A DNA stretch of 64,000 nucleotides from Phaseolus vulgaris (Eukaryota > Streptophyta > Magnoliopsida > Fabales > Fabaceae). This document shows, in pieces, positions 23,690 through 36,134 of this stretch (the stretch's first letter is position 1; each line of letters starts with the position of its first letter). The notes beneath the pieces were generated by a model. The model saw only the letters and a program-made list of their open reading frames with translations. It had not been told where the DNA came from and did no database searches. The DNA lies in contig NC_023756.2 in the NCBI RefSeq assembly GCF_000499845.2, positions 32,797,406-32,861,405 of the forward strand. The letters run 5' to 3'. Made by a program: the position numbers and the translations under genes.

Positions 23690-24260
23690 TTCGGCGATCC
23701 CCGACTACACACGCACAGATACCGCCTATTCACCGACCGGTGATCATGTTGGTTACGGTGATGATGCATACCTTTGGCGACCACCGACTACGCAATGCTT
23801 TATCGACTGGCGATCATATTGGCCTTCCACGTGTCCTCGTCCACATCGCCCCTCACTTGATTCACAACTTCGGCGATCACCGACTACGTACGAGCGGCGA
23901 TCGCCGCTTCATCGTTCGGCGACAACCGACTACATACACACAGAGATCGCCGCTTTATCGACTGACGATTATATTGGCCTTCCGCTTGTCCTCATCCACA
24001 TCGCCCCTCACTTCCAATGACCTTCTGTTCTTCAAGGATGGCGATGATGCACAACTTTGGCGATCACCGACTACGTACGAACGGAGATCGCCGCTTTATC
24101 GACTGGCGACAACCGACTACATACACACGGAGATCGCCGCTTTATCGACTAGCGATGTGTCCTCATCCACATCGTCCCTCAGTTCCAATGACCTTCTGTT
24201 CATCAGGGATGGCGATGGTGCACAACTTTGGTGACCACCGACTACGTACGCACAATTTCA
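23690..24260. repeat. Minisatellite, about 170-bp higher-order unit rich in GGCGATC
   Basis: Tandem diverged copies of a block built from ACTACGTACG, GGAGATCGCCGCTTTATCGACT and GATGGCGATGATGCACAACTT. The clearest pair starts at about 24019 and 24188. It leaves long accidental open frames (for example 23740-24234) whose peptides repeat (GDHRLRT...DRRFI), so I do not call a protein. GATCGCC-type words also abound in the Tat gypsy element at 37-49 kb, which fits a decayed relative. Confidence 0.75.
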
Positions 24261-25148
24261 GCATTTTATCTAAAACGATTCTTAGGTGATTGGCACGTGG
24301 AGTGGTACATTGTCTCTCTCACTCCTACTTCTTTCTTAGGTGGCTTTGAAGAAGTAAATTATCTCCAACTTATCAAAGAACCCACAGATCCTTCCTCGTA
24401 GCCTCACGTAATCCACCACCAGTCAACCCTTACCACTACCTTCTTCTTACTCCTTTTAGGGACCCTTATTCCAGCCTTGGATCCTCGGATCTGCTGAGAC
24501 AACCTCAATAGACACTCATCATAAGCATCTGCACCAACCAGACAAAACACCACACCCACCAGTGATGCCTTGATACAATTCCAATACAACGAAAACGAAA
24601 ACACCAACTCCTCCAGGATGGAGAGCTTTGTTTGTGATTTGTCTTCTTTGATAAGTCTGGAATTCAACTTCGCTGGATAGAGGGAGTTCTACTTGTTGAT
24701 TACACTTCGATGATCAAGTTAGTGAGAGCATTAGAGATATCAAATCAGTTTCAGTCTTAGTATTCAGAAACAATGTCTCTTTACCGGGGGACTCAAACCC
24801 CTTTTATACTACTCTTATAACAACTTTCTCTCGTGAGAATATTATCTGAAAGCATAAAATAACATTAGAAAAATCACCTGCTAACGGGCACCATTTATCT
24901 TCAGGTGCTAATGGTAGGAAAATATTTTGTTTATGTGTTCATCCTTACTCACGGTGCTCTCTACTTATTTAACAACTTTATCTTTTTAACCAACAACTTT
25001 ATGCATATATTTACTTAACTAACAACCATATATATTAACGCATACACTTATCTTTTAGGTTCAAAAAATATATTTAACTGAGAACCTCATATTAATATAT
25101 GACAAAACTTATTATTTTAATTATTCTCCATTAGGCTTACCAATATAA
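24261..25148. other. Unassigned, possibly LTR-derived
   Basis: No gene recognised. The minus strand carries GTATAAAAGG (24800-24809) followed by a GTTTGAGTCCC leader, which looks like a retrotransposon promoter, but no paired LTR or TG/CA boundary was found. The right edge (TATAA, 25144-25148) is the TSD of the next element. Confidence 0.35.
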
Positions 25149-26224
25149 TGTTGATCAAAAGTGATCAAGTGCTTTGAAGAATCCAAATCCTATGTGTTTG
25201 ATGAAAGGCTGGTGTTGCTACTGTATTTGGGTGGGATCTGGGTAGTTTAATTTGTAATCCACTCCTTTGTTGAATCTAAAGCTAATGTGTTTTAAATCCT
25301 TTTTAAAATAAAGTGTTTTTACAACTAAGTGAAAAACAACCTGTTGTTTTGTTGAATCAATCGGTTGTTTTACTCTTAGTAGTTTTTGAAAAGGTTGAAA
25401 ACTGTTTAAGTTTGGTTGACTTAACTGCCAAACCAAACAATCGGTTGTTTCGTGGTTTCAACCGATTGTTTCTTTGAAAATCCTAACAGAATTCTGTTTT
25501 GGTGGTTGAATGTGCTTTAAATGATTTCTAACTGAATACGCTCCTTCATTAATTGCTTTTGACCAATCTTTGGAAAGTGTAAATGGTTTGTTTATGTTTT
25601 TAAACAAACAAGAGAAATAAATTTGAGTTTTTCAGTTGTGAAAAAGTTGATTTCAAGATTTGAACATTCACATCAAGCTTTGGGTTTTCTAAGAGAGTTT
25701 AATAGGATTGCAATTGTATTGATTCAAATTGTTTTGTAAACAAGTGTAATACCTTCTCAATCTACTTTATTTATGGTGTTGTATTGCCAAGGAGTGTTGT
25801 GTGCTCTTGAGGTGGTCAAGATCAATACTCTTGGTGTGTGTTTTGCCAAAGGGAGTGTGTTTCTTGAAGGGTTCAAGGTCACTACTTTGGTGGTTTGTGT
25901 GTTGTAATCTAGTTTGATTACTTAGTGGATTACCCAATGGTTTTCTGGAAACTGGATGTAGCTCTTGGCTTAAGAGTGAACCAGTATAAACTGTTGGTGT
26001 ATCTCTCTCTTACCCTCAAACTCATTTAAATTATGTTTTAAGTTTTACTGGTATAAACAACCAATTGTTTTTCTGTTGCTTTGCTATTTTATTGCTTTTG
26101 TTCTTGGCTAACCTGATTTCTGTTCTGGATTCATACAAAGAATTTTGTTAAACTTTAAAAAGATTTCAAAAACCTTTCTTAAACAATTCACCTCCCCTCT
26201 CGTTTAAGGTCATATATTCTAACA
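25149..26224 (+). mobile_element. Solo LTR, copia-type, TSD TATAA
   Basis: Starts TGTTGATCAAAAGTG, ends CATATATTCTAACA, and is flanked by identical TATAA (25144-25148 and 26225-26229). It carries GAACCAGTATAAACTG and paired CAATCGGTTGTTT motifs like those in the copia LTRs at 6502-13272, but in the opposite orientation. With no internal region, it is most simply a recombination product. Confidence 0.88.
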
Positions 26225-26389
26225 TATAATTGGGTCAAACTCATGACCCACCATTTGGGCCCAACAACCAAGTTGACCTACCCACACCCGTGAACCAAGG
26301 TCCCGAGCACACGAGCACTCTGTCCAGTACACTATATTTAATTGTTGTTTTTATATGTAGATCGAAAAAGGGCAGTGTCCTAAAAGGAA

Positions 26390-27108
26390 ATGGCGTCACT
26401 TATGAAAGAGATGGAGGCCAAGGAGGTAGTCGTGGGTGTTAGTCCGAGTGCGCTTAAGAACCAACTTGATGGTTTCAAGTGGACGTTGACCGAAGTCCCG
26501 TTGAAACACAAACGTGGCATAACCCAAGAGAATGTGATTGTAATGACGGATGATTATCACATAAATCATGTTTTTTTTTATTAGCAATAAATAAATAAAT
26601 AAAACGGGACACTTCAGGGTGCCCCAACCTTTATACAAGATTCACAAACCCTCTTTCCTAACTTAAAAACTAAGCATAACATGCTATGCAAAGCTAAACT
26701 TAAAGACCAAACAAATCTATGATTTCTAGCACCTTTCCCATTGCCACTGCGTTACAGGTTATGCATCACAAAATGCTTTAATCTTCACCCTCCAAAACTT
26801 GTACACCATTTCCAATCAAAACCAAAAAACTTAATTTTCTCCACAACTGAAAAGAATTGCCCTGCAACTTGGTCTCCAAATAACTTCCCAAAAGTGAATC
26901 TTTGATTATGAAACATGCCCTCCCTCCATTGCTTCACGCTGTCTTCCTAGTTTTCTTTATTTTTCCTGCAGCAAAGTTGACCAAACCTACCCCTTCCTTG
27001 ATTGGAAAATACTTAAAAAAAAACATAAATCATGCTACTAAACATTCTAAATCGGACAAGCGAGCTCCTGATTTGGTCATGGGCGATAATGGGGTCTCAA
27101 TGTACTAG
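26390..27108 (+). pseudogene. Unrecognised ORF split by a LINE insertion
   Basis: An ATG at 26390 opens MASLMKEMEAKEVVVGV and continues to IVMTDDYHINH. There the LINE (26571-27022) enters. After the duplicated target copy the same frame resumes as ATKHSKSDKRAPDLVMG and stops at 27108. Without the insertion it would be one open frame of about 86 codons. I do not recognise the product. It is hydrophilic with no clear motif. It may be part of an older transposon or a gene fragment, and upstream exons are not evident. Confidence 0.4.
26571..27022 (-). mobile_element. 5'-truncated LINE with 12-bp TSD
   Basis: Flanked by identical ACATAAATCATG at 26559-26570 and 27023-27034. The left end starts with a run of T (the poly-A tail on the minus strand), then an (AATA)n stretch and GGGACACTTCAGGGTGCCCC. 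This matches the 3'-end signature of the LINE at 14512. Only about 450 bp of the 3' region was inserted, as usual for target-primed reverse transcription. Confidence 0.9.
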
Positions 27109-27314
27109 GGGCGAGTTTATGGGGAAGGGACCTCTTTTTGGGATGTCACATTCCCACACTTAGCATATAATCAAGCCCATAACATATTGGAGGCCGACCT
27201 GGTGGAACTAAGCAATTATTCGTACGTTGACTTAAGTAGAGGCATACAAAATGAAGGCTACCGCCTTGGCCTGCATAAGCAAAGTGAAGGTTAGAGAGTC
27301 TCAATCCAACAAGA
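27109..27314. other. Unassigned segment
   Basis: Continues the unrecognised sequence to the right of the split ORF. The plus frame reads DVTFPHLAYNQAHNILEADL without a start, and I do not recognise it. It ends at the AGA TSD of the next CACTA element. Confidence 0.3.
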
Positions 27315-28247
27315 CACTAGTACAAAAATGCTTATTGACGACACCTAATATACAAAGTTGTAGTACCAAATCTTTTCTATCAAAACGCAGTGACATTTTT
27401 TAAATTAAAATGAGTAGATAGATAGCGGTTGTAAGATGAACCATTGTCTATTAAAATCACATAGGGAAAGGACAACGTGTCTAACCCAACAACCGTTGTT
27501 TATTCCCTCTGTGATTTAAATAGACAATGGTTCCTCTTACAATGCTGTCTATACCCTCATTATTACCTTAATTCGAAGTCCCGTGCCACTTACGCTTTTG
27601 TTCTATGTAGTTTTTTTTTCTTCTTCTTCGTGCTCTCTCTTCAACTTTTTTGAACATTTTCTTCACTCATTGCCTTTGCAAGTTGTTCCTATCCTTATTG
27701 CTTATTCTTCCTCCATTCTTCCTATTGGTTCATTACTCATTCTTCCATTGATTCATTGTTTAAGGTTCTTGTTCATTGCTCCACCATCGCGATCCACTTT
27801 CCATCCACCGTTGTCGCCGCTACCTTTGTAAGTTCTTCCTACCCTCATTGCTTATTCTTCCGCTTTTGTTCTCATCTTATTTTTCCTCCTTTCTTCCATT
27901 AGTTCATTGTTCATTCTTCCATTCGTTCATTATTTAAGGTTCTTTTTCATTGCTCCACCACCGCGCTCTGCTTTCCCTCCACCGCTGTCGCTGCTGCCCT
28001 TCACCATTGTCACTACTGCCCTTCACCGTTGCTCTCCAACGTCGTCGTTGCCATCAATTTGAGGTTGGTATTGTTTTTATTTTATTTTTTTGAATATTTG
28101 TTTTTTCTATATGTGACTTATAAACGGTGATTCTAGAACCGCCATCTATAACTCAATAGAATAAACTATGTGTTGATAGACAACGGTTTCAAAACTGTTG
28201 TCTAATTACTAAAAGAACCATTGTCTTTGACATTTTCTGCACTAGTG
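27315..28247. mobile_element. CACTA transposon, non-autonomous, TSD AGA
   Basis: Ends CACTAGTACAAAAATG and TTTCTGCACTAGTG are inverted copies, flanked by AGA (27312-27314 and 28248-28250). Subterminal repeats around AACCGTTGTCTA / TAGACAATGGTT occur near both ends. The interior is T/C-rich with no transposase. Length 933 bp, the same family style as 4382-5277. Confidence 0.9.
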
Positions 28248-28974
28248 AGAAGAAGCTTACTTGCTCAACGGAAGAAAATGAGCAGGAAGTAGAACCATTA
28301 GAGGCGAGATGGCGAAAACAAAAGATGTATGGAAAAAGGCCAAAAATGACCTGGCAAAGTTGAAGTGAATACACGTGTCGACAAAAAGTCCCTATTACCA
28401 ATCATGTGGCAAAGAAGAAGGATTGAGAAGAATAAAGTAAAAAGTTGTTTTAAACCAAAAATAAATTAAACTTAGAAGTGGGAAAAGCCTATGATGAGGG
28501 ATTTTAAGTGTTGATGGAACAAGTTCGAGTAATTGCTCCTCCGTTGACTTTTCGGTTGTTGATTCATGGAAAGTTGTTGTCAACAATGTGATCATGGAGG
28601 AAGACAAAAATTTAAGTTGTTTTAATATCGTTTGTAGTATTGTACTCTTTTTTTTTAATTAAATATTGTTTGCTTTTTACACAAATTGATGTTCTTGCAT
28701 GAGTTTGTTTTATATTAAAAGGACATGAAAATAAACACAAGTTGCAAATTACATAAAGCGGTACCTTAATATATGTTCACAAAATGGGTGTTCAAACCTC
28801 CGTTTACATGTCTTGACATAAAGTAGTAATGGGATGTACAAGTCATCGCATACATGTCCCGACATAGAGCCGTAATGGCAATATAATTATACTGAGCAAA
28901 TGTATAAACTAAATTAACCATCATTCATAACAAGTCATAAAGTAAATGAAGCAATAATGACTTTTTACGGTAAA
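28248..28974. other. Unassigned intergenic DNA
   Basis: No gene recognised. Minus-strand open stretches (28607-28395, 28401-28189) are hydrophobic and lack motifs. The right border is the LTR-like sequence. Confidence 0.35.
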
Positions 28975-30054
28975 TGCACCGCGTTGTCAGAAGTAATAAT
29001 CGTCTCTATGGACGGATATCGATCCCACAAGGAACAGTGAATTATTGAGTACAATAATCGCTAATTATAATAACAACAAAATAAAAAGAGTTTTGAATTG
29101 GTTATGTTGGCACTAATCAATAAGAAAACAAACAAATAATTAGTTGCTTCATTTGGAAAAATAGAGATTAGGTTTCATCACTCTCACTCTCATGTATTTG
29201 GATTAGCATGTTAATACTAAGTTCTTTGATTGAAATTGATGCTCGTAGAAAATTCATTTATATCGATTCCTCACATATAAAAATCCTTAAGAATGTTTCC
29301 TAAATGTTGATCCCTCGCATATTTATAAAAACAACATAGAATCACACTCAGCCGTTAATGGCAATTAACATTTGAAGTCTATCCCTATCACTCAAATATG
29401 TTAAGTATTGTTGTTTAGGTCCGAACCCTAAAAATACCTCCCGGTCAGATTTAAGATTCTCAATTTGTCACAGAATGTTAAAAGTAAAACAACAATACCA
29501 ATAATCAATCAAGAAATGAATATTAATATATAAGATATCACCTCAATACATAAGAATTTAAGAAGATTACTCCCAATCCCAAAGGGTAGAATTAGTCACA
29601 CATGCTTCTAGCACCTTTCATTCTCCCAATTGGGTTACAATTCACTCTATGATGTTTTCCTCTCAATCTGGCACCCAAGAGTTAAGCCTCTAGCCCCCTA
29701 TTTAACATAATTTTCTAAGGTTAGGTTACTTCCTTTGTCATGCTAATGGGCTAAGTGATAAAACATAATAGAAAGGCTCAATCTTTCTCTGCATCTTTTT
29801 CCATTATGGGACCTTCTAACTTTCTCTTTTTAGCTCAAATTATTTTCCTTTACTCCAAATCTTCAATACTCCCTAGAAATCTGCAATTAAAACCAAATTT
29901 GGGAATAAAATACTCTTATTCAAATAAAGATCATAAAAAATGTAAAAATCTATAAATTCATAAATTAAGGATTATTTTATATGTAAATTAGCAATAAATC
30001 CTCATAAGTGCCTATATTTTAATATGAAATATTACTAAAATTAGGCACTTATCA
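28975..30054 (-). repeat. Athila-like LTR (about 1.08 kb)
   Basis: The minus strand begins TGATAAGTGCCTAATTTTAG and ends near GACAACGCGGTGCA. The stretch TATCGATCCCACAAGGAACAG (28.9-29.1 kb) is common in plant Athila-type LTR regions. No matching 5-bp flanks were found, so it may be a rearranged LTR. Its first 420 bp recur at 33778-34198. Confidence 0.6.
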
Positions 30055-31973
30055 AGCATCAGCTTGAATAAAAATGAAAAGACAAGTTTTTTAACTGTAA
30101 TAAAACTGAAGATTATCAGCATTCCAAGTTCTGGGTATAACACCTCTATTAGGTGTCTCCGATCGATAAGCTTCCTTTTCGACAACTTCACTAACGCAAT
30201 ATGATCCCACCCAATTTGAGAAAGCTTGTTAACATTTTTGGTAGCTTGGGTGCGTTTGAGAACAAGGTCTGACACTTGAAAAGGCCGGGCATGCACCCTC
30301 CTTCACAAATGTCATTTTGTCTTCATCTCAAGGATGCATACGTATATAATTATACCTGGAGTAAGCATCCATAAAACTTAGAAGTTGACATATTGAAGCA
30401 CTATCAATAAGACGATTAATGTTTGGGTGTGGATACGAGTCCTTGGGGCAAACTCAGTTTATATTTGTGAAGTTCGTGCACATTCTTCGTTTTCCCGAGG
30501 CCTTTTGTACCATGACCACATTGGACAACCTTACAAGATACTAGATTTCTTGAATATGTCGGCCTTCAACAACATGAGAGTTTCATGCGGATTGTTGCTC
30601 TTATCATGAACAAAATTTCCATCGTTCTTGGACAATAGGCTTAACAAACAAAAATTTAAAGCTAACTTATAAGAGAAGTATGGATCTATTCCACGCATAT
30701 CTGAAGCCATAGCAAAGGCTCCCTTATTCTTTTGTAGTATCAAGATCAATTTCTCTTTAAGACCTAAACTAGTACCGGCCTTTATGAGCCTTTCTATCTC
30801 TAACTCAATTTCTTTAAGCTTTTCCATCAATTGGGGATGCCAAGCTTCTACCATGTCTCGAGGATCTAACTCATCTAGTAGTCGAGGATACTAGCTGATA
30901 ACATATGCCTGACAATTTCTCAAACTACCCTCATAACATTTTCGAGCGACTTGGTGATTTACTTGGAGAACCCCATAACCTTTCATCTTAAGTTGGATAC
31001 TTGACTTTTAGATGGATCATCAATACAAATTATCAAAGTGTATTTAAAGGCGACCAAGCAAGAAGGACATTGCAGGAGGAAGGGACATTGACCACCAAAT
31101 AGAAGAATAGTTTTACCCAAAAGTGGTTCAAATCTTCGCGTATCCTTGCACTTTCATTGGTTCGCCCATAAAACCAACAAACACTTCATCTTAAGGCTTT
31201 AAATAATCTTAGAAATATCCAATACCACAAATGCATCCCCATATAAAATATCAATTGAATTTCCTTGGTCAACTAACACCTGATGAACACTACACCTTAT
31301 TATAACAACCAAGACAACTTTCGAATCATTTTGATGAGGAATAACATTTTGTAGATCAACTATATGAAACATTATAATCAGTTAAGGATGTTTTTCAATC
31401 TTTAGTTGCTCTACATTCATTACTAGCGAGTGTAACATTTATGGGAAGCTCTAGTGATCCCTCCCTCTGAGCAACCTCTAACAATAGTGTTGAGGTCGCT
31501 AAGGACTTGAAGCTCGCGTTCCTCGTCCTTACTCTTCTAGGATTGGGGGGACGATCACCTAAAGGAAGCTATATCGCCTATTAGAACTTCCTTTTCACTT
31601 TTGATATCTTGTTAAATGTCTCTCATTAATCAAATGCTTGATCTGACGTATCAAGGTAAGGTACTTCTTGGTATCGTGACCGGTGGTGCGATGAAATTCG
31701 CATCATGCATCTCAGTCAGATCCGAGTTTCTTTTGGGGGACTTCCAATAATCGGGTGACATTAACCTCTCGCAAAAATTACTTCTTGGAGACCTTGAGAG
31801 GAGTAGGCAGGTGGCTGAGTCTATCGTTGTGGTCCTTAACAGAGCAAGACCGCCTGAAAGAATAAAAATCATTGTATTTAATCAGTCGCCTCCATTGGCC
31901 ATGATCTCGTCATGGTGGCGTGTTATACTCGTCGCCACGTCTTTCCTCAGTTCTTTTGCATGCGTTTGTCTTC
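30055..31973 (-). pseudogene. Tat-like gypsy gag-pol remnant, copy A
   Basis: Minus-strand fragments in order: a gag-type stretch (about 31900-31600), a protease-like VSxPRKFNxYFIWGCI piece (about 31280) resembling the DQGSSAD region, the RT approach MVEAWHPQLMEKLKEIE and KNKGAFAMASDMRGIDPYF (30854-30650; compare DAFAWSASDMPGIDPDF in the intact element), and the pol end RPFQVSDLVLKRTQ (30296). Most of RT, RNase H and integrase are deleted. Many stops. Confidence 0.72.
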
Positions 31974-32013
31974 CAGTAAGCACTTGTTTAACGTCATCTA
32001 GCTTGACGCCTAT

Positions 32014-33777
32014 TTATTTGAAGGTGAAAAATTCCCTTTGTTGCATCCTTTGTACGCATTCTTCCCCTGCCTTAAAATTTTTAAGACCATAAAGAAGATT
32101 TAAAGTTACCTCCTCATCTTGAGTTCTAACTTGAAGTTCACCTTTGTCAACATCAACTATGATTCTCGCAGTCTTCATGAAGGGTCTTCCAAGTATCAAG
32201 GGAACCTCCTTATCTTCTTTCATTTCCATCACAACAAAATCCACAGGGAATGTGAATTTATCCACCTTGACGAGAACATCTTCAACCACACCATATGGAT
32301 ACTTGGTTACTTGATCAGTTAACTTTAAAGTCATCTTGGTGGGTTTAATCTCCAAATCACCTATTTTCTTCAACATTGCCAAAGGAATTATATTTACGCT
32401 TGCTCCCAAATCCAATAACGCATTGTTTACAAATAAAGCTCCTATAGACACGGGAAGGTTAAAACTCCTTGGGTCCTTAAAGTTTTGAGGCAAGCCTTTT
32501 TTATTAATGGCACTATGTCTATCCTCTAGCTCTATATTTCTTTCTTCAATATAGCTCCTATTCTTTTAAAATCTTTCAAATGTTGAATCTTGCTTCAAAT
32601 TTCCTACAAAATAATTTTTAGGGAGCAATTTATCAAAGAATTTTCTTTCCTTCTCTTTTTTTTTTTAAGGAGGATGAGGATATGATAAATCTTTTTCAAG
32701 AACACCTCTCTCCTTATTTTCACTTTTCTTCTTTATTGTTTTCTCCTCACTTCTCTCTTTCTCATCTCTCTTCCCCTCCATCTCATCTTTATCTTCTTTT
32801 TCAGCCACTACATTATTGCAATGCTCTTTTGGATTGGTTTGGCTATTGACTGAAAACTGGCCACTTTGTCCCTCCGCAATTTGTTTGGCCAGGTGTCCCA
32901 TCTGGATCTTTATACTCCTAATCATGGCCATGTTATTATCCTGCGCTCTCACAATATTGTCATGCGCGCTCACAATCTTTGTCAGGGCGTCTTCAACTTT
33001 ACTCATTCTTTCAAGCATGGATGAATCCTCAACTTCATGTGAATTGTTCTGATAAGAACAGTGACCATTAGGATGATCACCTCCACAAAAATTGCACCTG
33101 ATTGATTGACTCTGGCTTTGAGATGAATGAACAACATATAATTGTTGGGGGCCATTTGTGCGGTTAGTTGCTCAATCTGCTGTGTTAGAATCTTATTTTT
33201 AGCCAAGAGTGCATCTTCTAACGACCCTTTATTCTGAAGACCTTGTCTATCATGTTGGGCTTTATAATCAGTTGATGCCAATGCATCAATAATTATTGTC
33301 GCTTGTTCTACATCAAAGGCCATCATTGTGCCACCGACTGCAACATGTAGGAGCATCTTTATGTCAGATCTGAGACCATTTAGGAATATGCTCAGTTGAG
33401 CAATATCTTCAAACCCATGATTTGGGCATTTTCTCAATATCCTCTTGAATCTTTCCCATGTCTCACAGAATGATTCATCTGCTCCTTATCTGAACACAAA
33501 AATTTCAGACTTTGCTTTGATGTAGTGAAAGATTGTAAAAAATCTTTGCATAAATTTTTCCTCTACATCCTTCCAGCTAGTGAGGCTATGATTTGAAAGT
33601 GATATGAGTCAATCCTCAGCCTTTCCTGCCAATGAAAAAGGAAACAAGCGCATATAAACAGTTTCAATATCAGCTGATTGAAAACTCATTATTCCCACCA
33701 ATTCATAAAATGTGTCCAAATGTGAATATGGATCCTCATGTTCCATTGCTATGAATTGATGGGTAGTTACAATTATA
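32014..33777 (-). pseudogene. Athila-like gypsy gag and protease remnant
   Basis: On the minus strand, gag pieces at about 33770-33003 read MEHEDPYSHLDTFYELV, SFSLAGKAED and FLNGLRSDIKMLL, typical of Athila Gag. A spacer with a charged Glu/Lys stretch follows (33018-32665). The protease at 32493-32014 has ALLDLGASVNIIPLAML, with the catalytic D-S/T-G changed to DLG (common in Athila), and VPLILGRPFM. It ends at 32014 with no RT. The right end abuts a truncated LTR at 33778. Stops between pieces. Confidence 0.82.
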
Positions 33778-34198
33778 GTTACAATTCACTCTATGATGTT
33801 TTCCTCTCAATCTGGTACCCTAGGGTTAAGCCTTTAGCCCCTAATTTAACCTAATTTTCTAGGGTTAGGTTACTTCCTATGTCGTGCTAATGGGCTAAGT
33901 GATAAAACATAAAAAAAGGGCTCAATCTTTCTCTGCATCTTTTTCCATTTTTGGACCTTCTAGCTTTCTCTTTTTAGCTCAAATTATTCTCCTTTACTCC
34001 AAATCTTCAATACTCCCTAGAAATCTGCAATTAAAACCAAATTTGGGAATAAAATACTCTTATTCGAATAAAGATCTTAAAAAATGTAAAAAGGTATAAA
34101 TTCATAAATTAGGGATTATTTTATATGTAAATTAGCAATAAATCCTCATAAGTGCCTATATTTTAATATGAAATATTACTGAAATTAGGCACTTATGA
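33778..34198 (-). repeat. Truncated Athila-like LTR (copy of 29634-30054)
   Basis: Begins GTTACAATTCACTCTATGATG at 33778, matching 29634 onward with a constant 4144-bp offset, and ends AGGCACTTATGA, where the other copy has ATCA. The outer 660 bp of the LTR are missing. Confidence 0.75.
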
Positions 34199-36134
34199 AG
34201 CATCAGCTTGAATAAAAATGAAAAGACAAGCTTTTTAACTGTAATAAAACTGAAGATTATCAGCATTCCAAGTTCTGGGTATAACACCTCTATAAGGTGT
34301 CTCCGATCGATAAGCTCCCTTTTCGACAACTTCACTAACGCAATACGATCCCTTCCAATTTGAGAAAGCTTGTTAACATTTTGCGTAGCTTGGGTGCGTT
34401 TGAGAACAAGGTCTGACACTTGAAAAGGCCGGGCATGCACCCTCGTTCCCAAATGTCATTTTGTCTTCATCTCAATGATGCATTTGTATATAGTTATACT
34501 TGGAGTAAGCATCCATAAAACTTAGAAGTTGACATATTGAAGCACTATCAATAAGGCGATTAATGTTTGGGTGTGGATACGAGTCCTTGGGGCAAACTCA
34601 ATTTATATTTGTGAAGTTCGTTCACATTCTTCGTTTTCCCGAGGCCTTTCGTACCATGACCACATTGGACAACCTTACAAGATACTAGATTTCTTAAATA
34701 TGTCGGCCTTCAACAACATGAGAGTTTCATGCGGATTGTTGCTCTTATCATGAAAAAATTTCCATCGTTCTTGGACAATAGGCTTAACAAACAAATATTT
34801 AAAGCGAACTTATGAGAGAAATATGGATTTATTCCACGCATATCTGAAGCTATAGCAAAGGCTTCCTTATTCTTTTGTAGTATCACGATCAATTTCTCTT
34901 TAAGGCCTAAACTAGTACCGGCCTTTATGAGCCTTTCTATCTCTAACTCAATTTCTTTAAGTTTTTCCATCAATTGTTGATGCCAAGCTTCTACCATGTC
35001 TCGAGGATCTAACTCATCTAGTAGTCTAGGATACTAGCTGATAACATATGTCTGACAATTTCTCAAACTATACCCTCATAACATTTTTTAGCGACTTGTT
35101 GATTTACCTAGAGAGCCCCATAACCTTTCATCTTATGTTGGATACTTGACTTTTAGATGGATCATCAAAACAAATGCTCAAAGTGTATTTAAAGGCGACC
35201 AAGCAAGAAGGACATTGTAGGAGGAAGGGACATTGACCACCAAATACTTTAGAAGAATAGTTTTACCCAAAAGTGGTTCGAATCTCCGCGTATCCTTTCA
35301 CTTTCATTGGTTCGCCCATAAAACCAACAAACACTTCATCTTAAGGCTTTAAATAATCTTAGAAATATCCAATACCACAAATGCATCCCCATATAAAATA
35401 TCAATTGAATTGCTTTGGTCAACTAACACCTGATGGACACTACACCTTATTATAACAACCAAGACAACTTTTGAATCATTTTGATGAGGAATAACATTTT
35501 GTAGATCGACTATATGAAACATTATAATCAGTTAAGGATGTTTTTCATTCTTTAGTTGCTCTACATTCATTACTAGCGAGCGTAACATTTATGGGAAGCT
35601 CTAGTGATCCCTCCCTCAGAGCAACCTCTAACAATAGTGTTGAGGTCGCTAAGGATTTGAAGCTCGTGTTCCTCGTCCTTACTCTTCTTGGATTGGGGGG
35701 AACGATCACCTAAAGGATGCTATATCGCCTATCAGAACTTCCTTTGCGCTTTTGTTATCTTGTTAAATGTCCCTCATTAATCAAATGCTTGATCTGATGT
35801 ATCAAGGTAAGGTACTTCTTGGTATCGTGACCGGTGGTGTGATGAAATTTTCATTATGCATCTCTGTCAGATCCGAGTTTCTTTTGTACTCTTTTGGGGA
35901 ACTTCCAATAATCGAGTGACATTAAGGTCTCGTAAATAATTGCTTCTTGGAGACCTTGAAAGGAGTAGGCAGGTAGTTAAGTCTATCGTTGCGGTCCTTA
36001 ATAGAGCAGGGTCGCCTAAAAGAATAAAAATCATTGTATTCAATCAGTCGCCTCCATTGTTCATGATCTCGTCGTGGTGGCTTGTTATACTCGCCGCCAC
36101 GTCTTTTCTCAGTCCTTTTGCATGTTTTTGTCTC
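34199..36134 (-). pseudogene. Tat-like gypsy gag-pol remnant, copy B
   Basis: A near-identical duplicate of 30055-31973 in the same orientation: pol end at 34452-34156, RT approach at 34997-34710, protease and gag pieces further right. Small indels distinguish it, for example an extra block near 35890 that is missing in copy A. Homology to copy A stops at about 36134 (TTTGTCTC). Confidence 0.72.

Noticed and set aside
23740..24234. 164-aa frame in the minisatellite
   Set aside because: Peptide repeats mirror the DNA repeats. No start context or known domain.
29634..36134. Pair of 2.3-kb LTRs flanking an Athila core
   Set aside because: The repeat borders lack TG/CA ends and matching 5-bp flanks, and the repeats contain pol remnants. 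A tandem duplication fits better.
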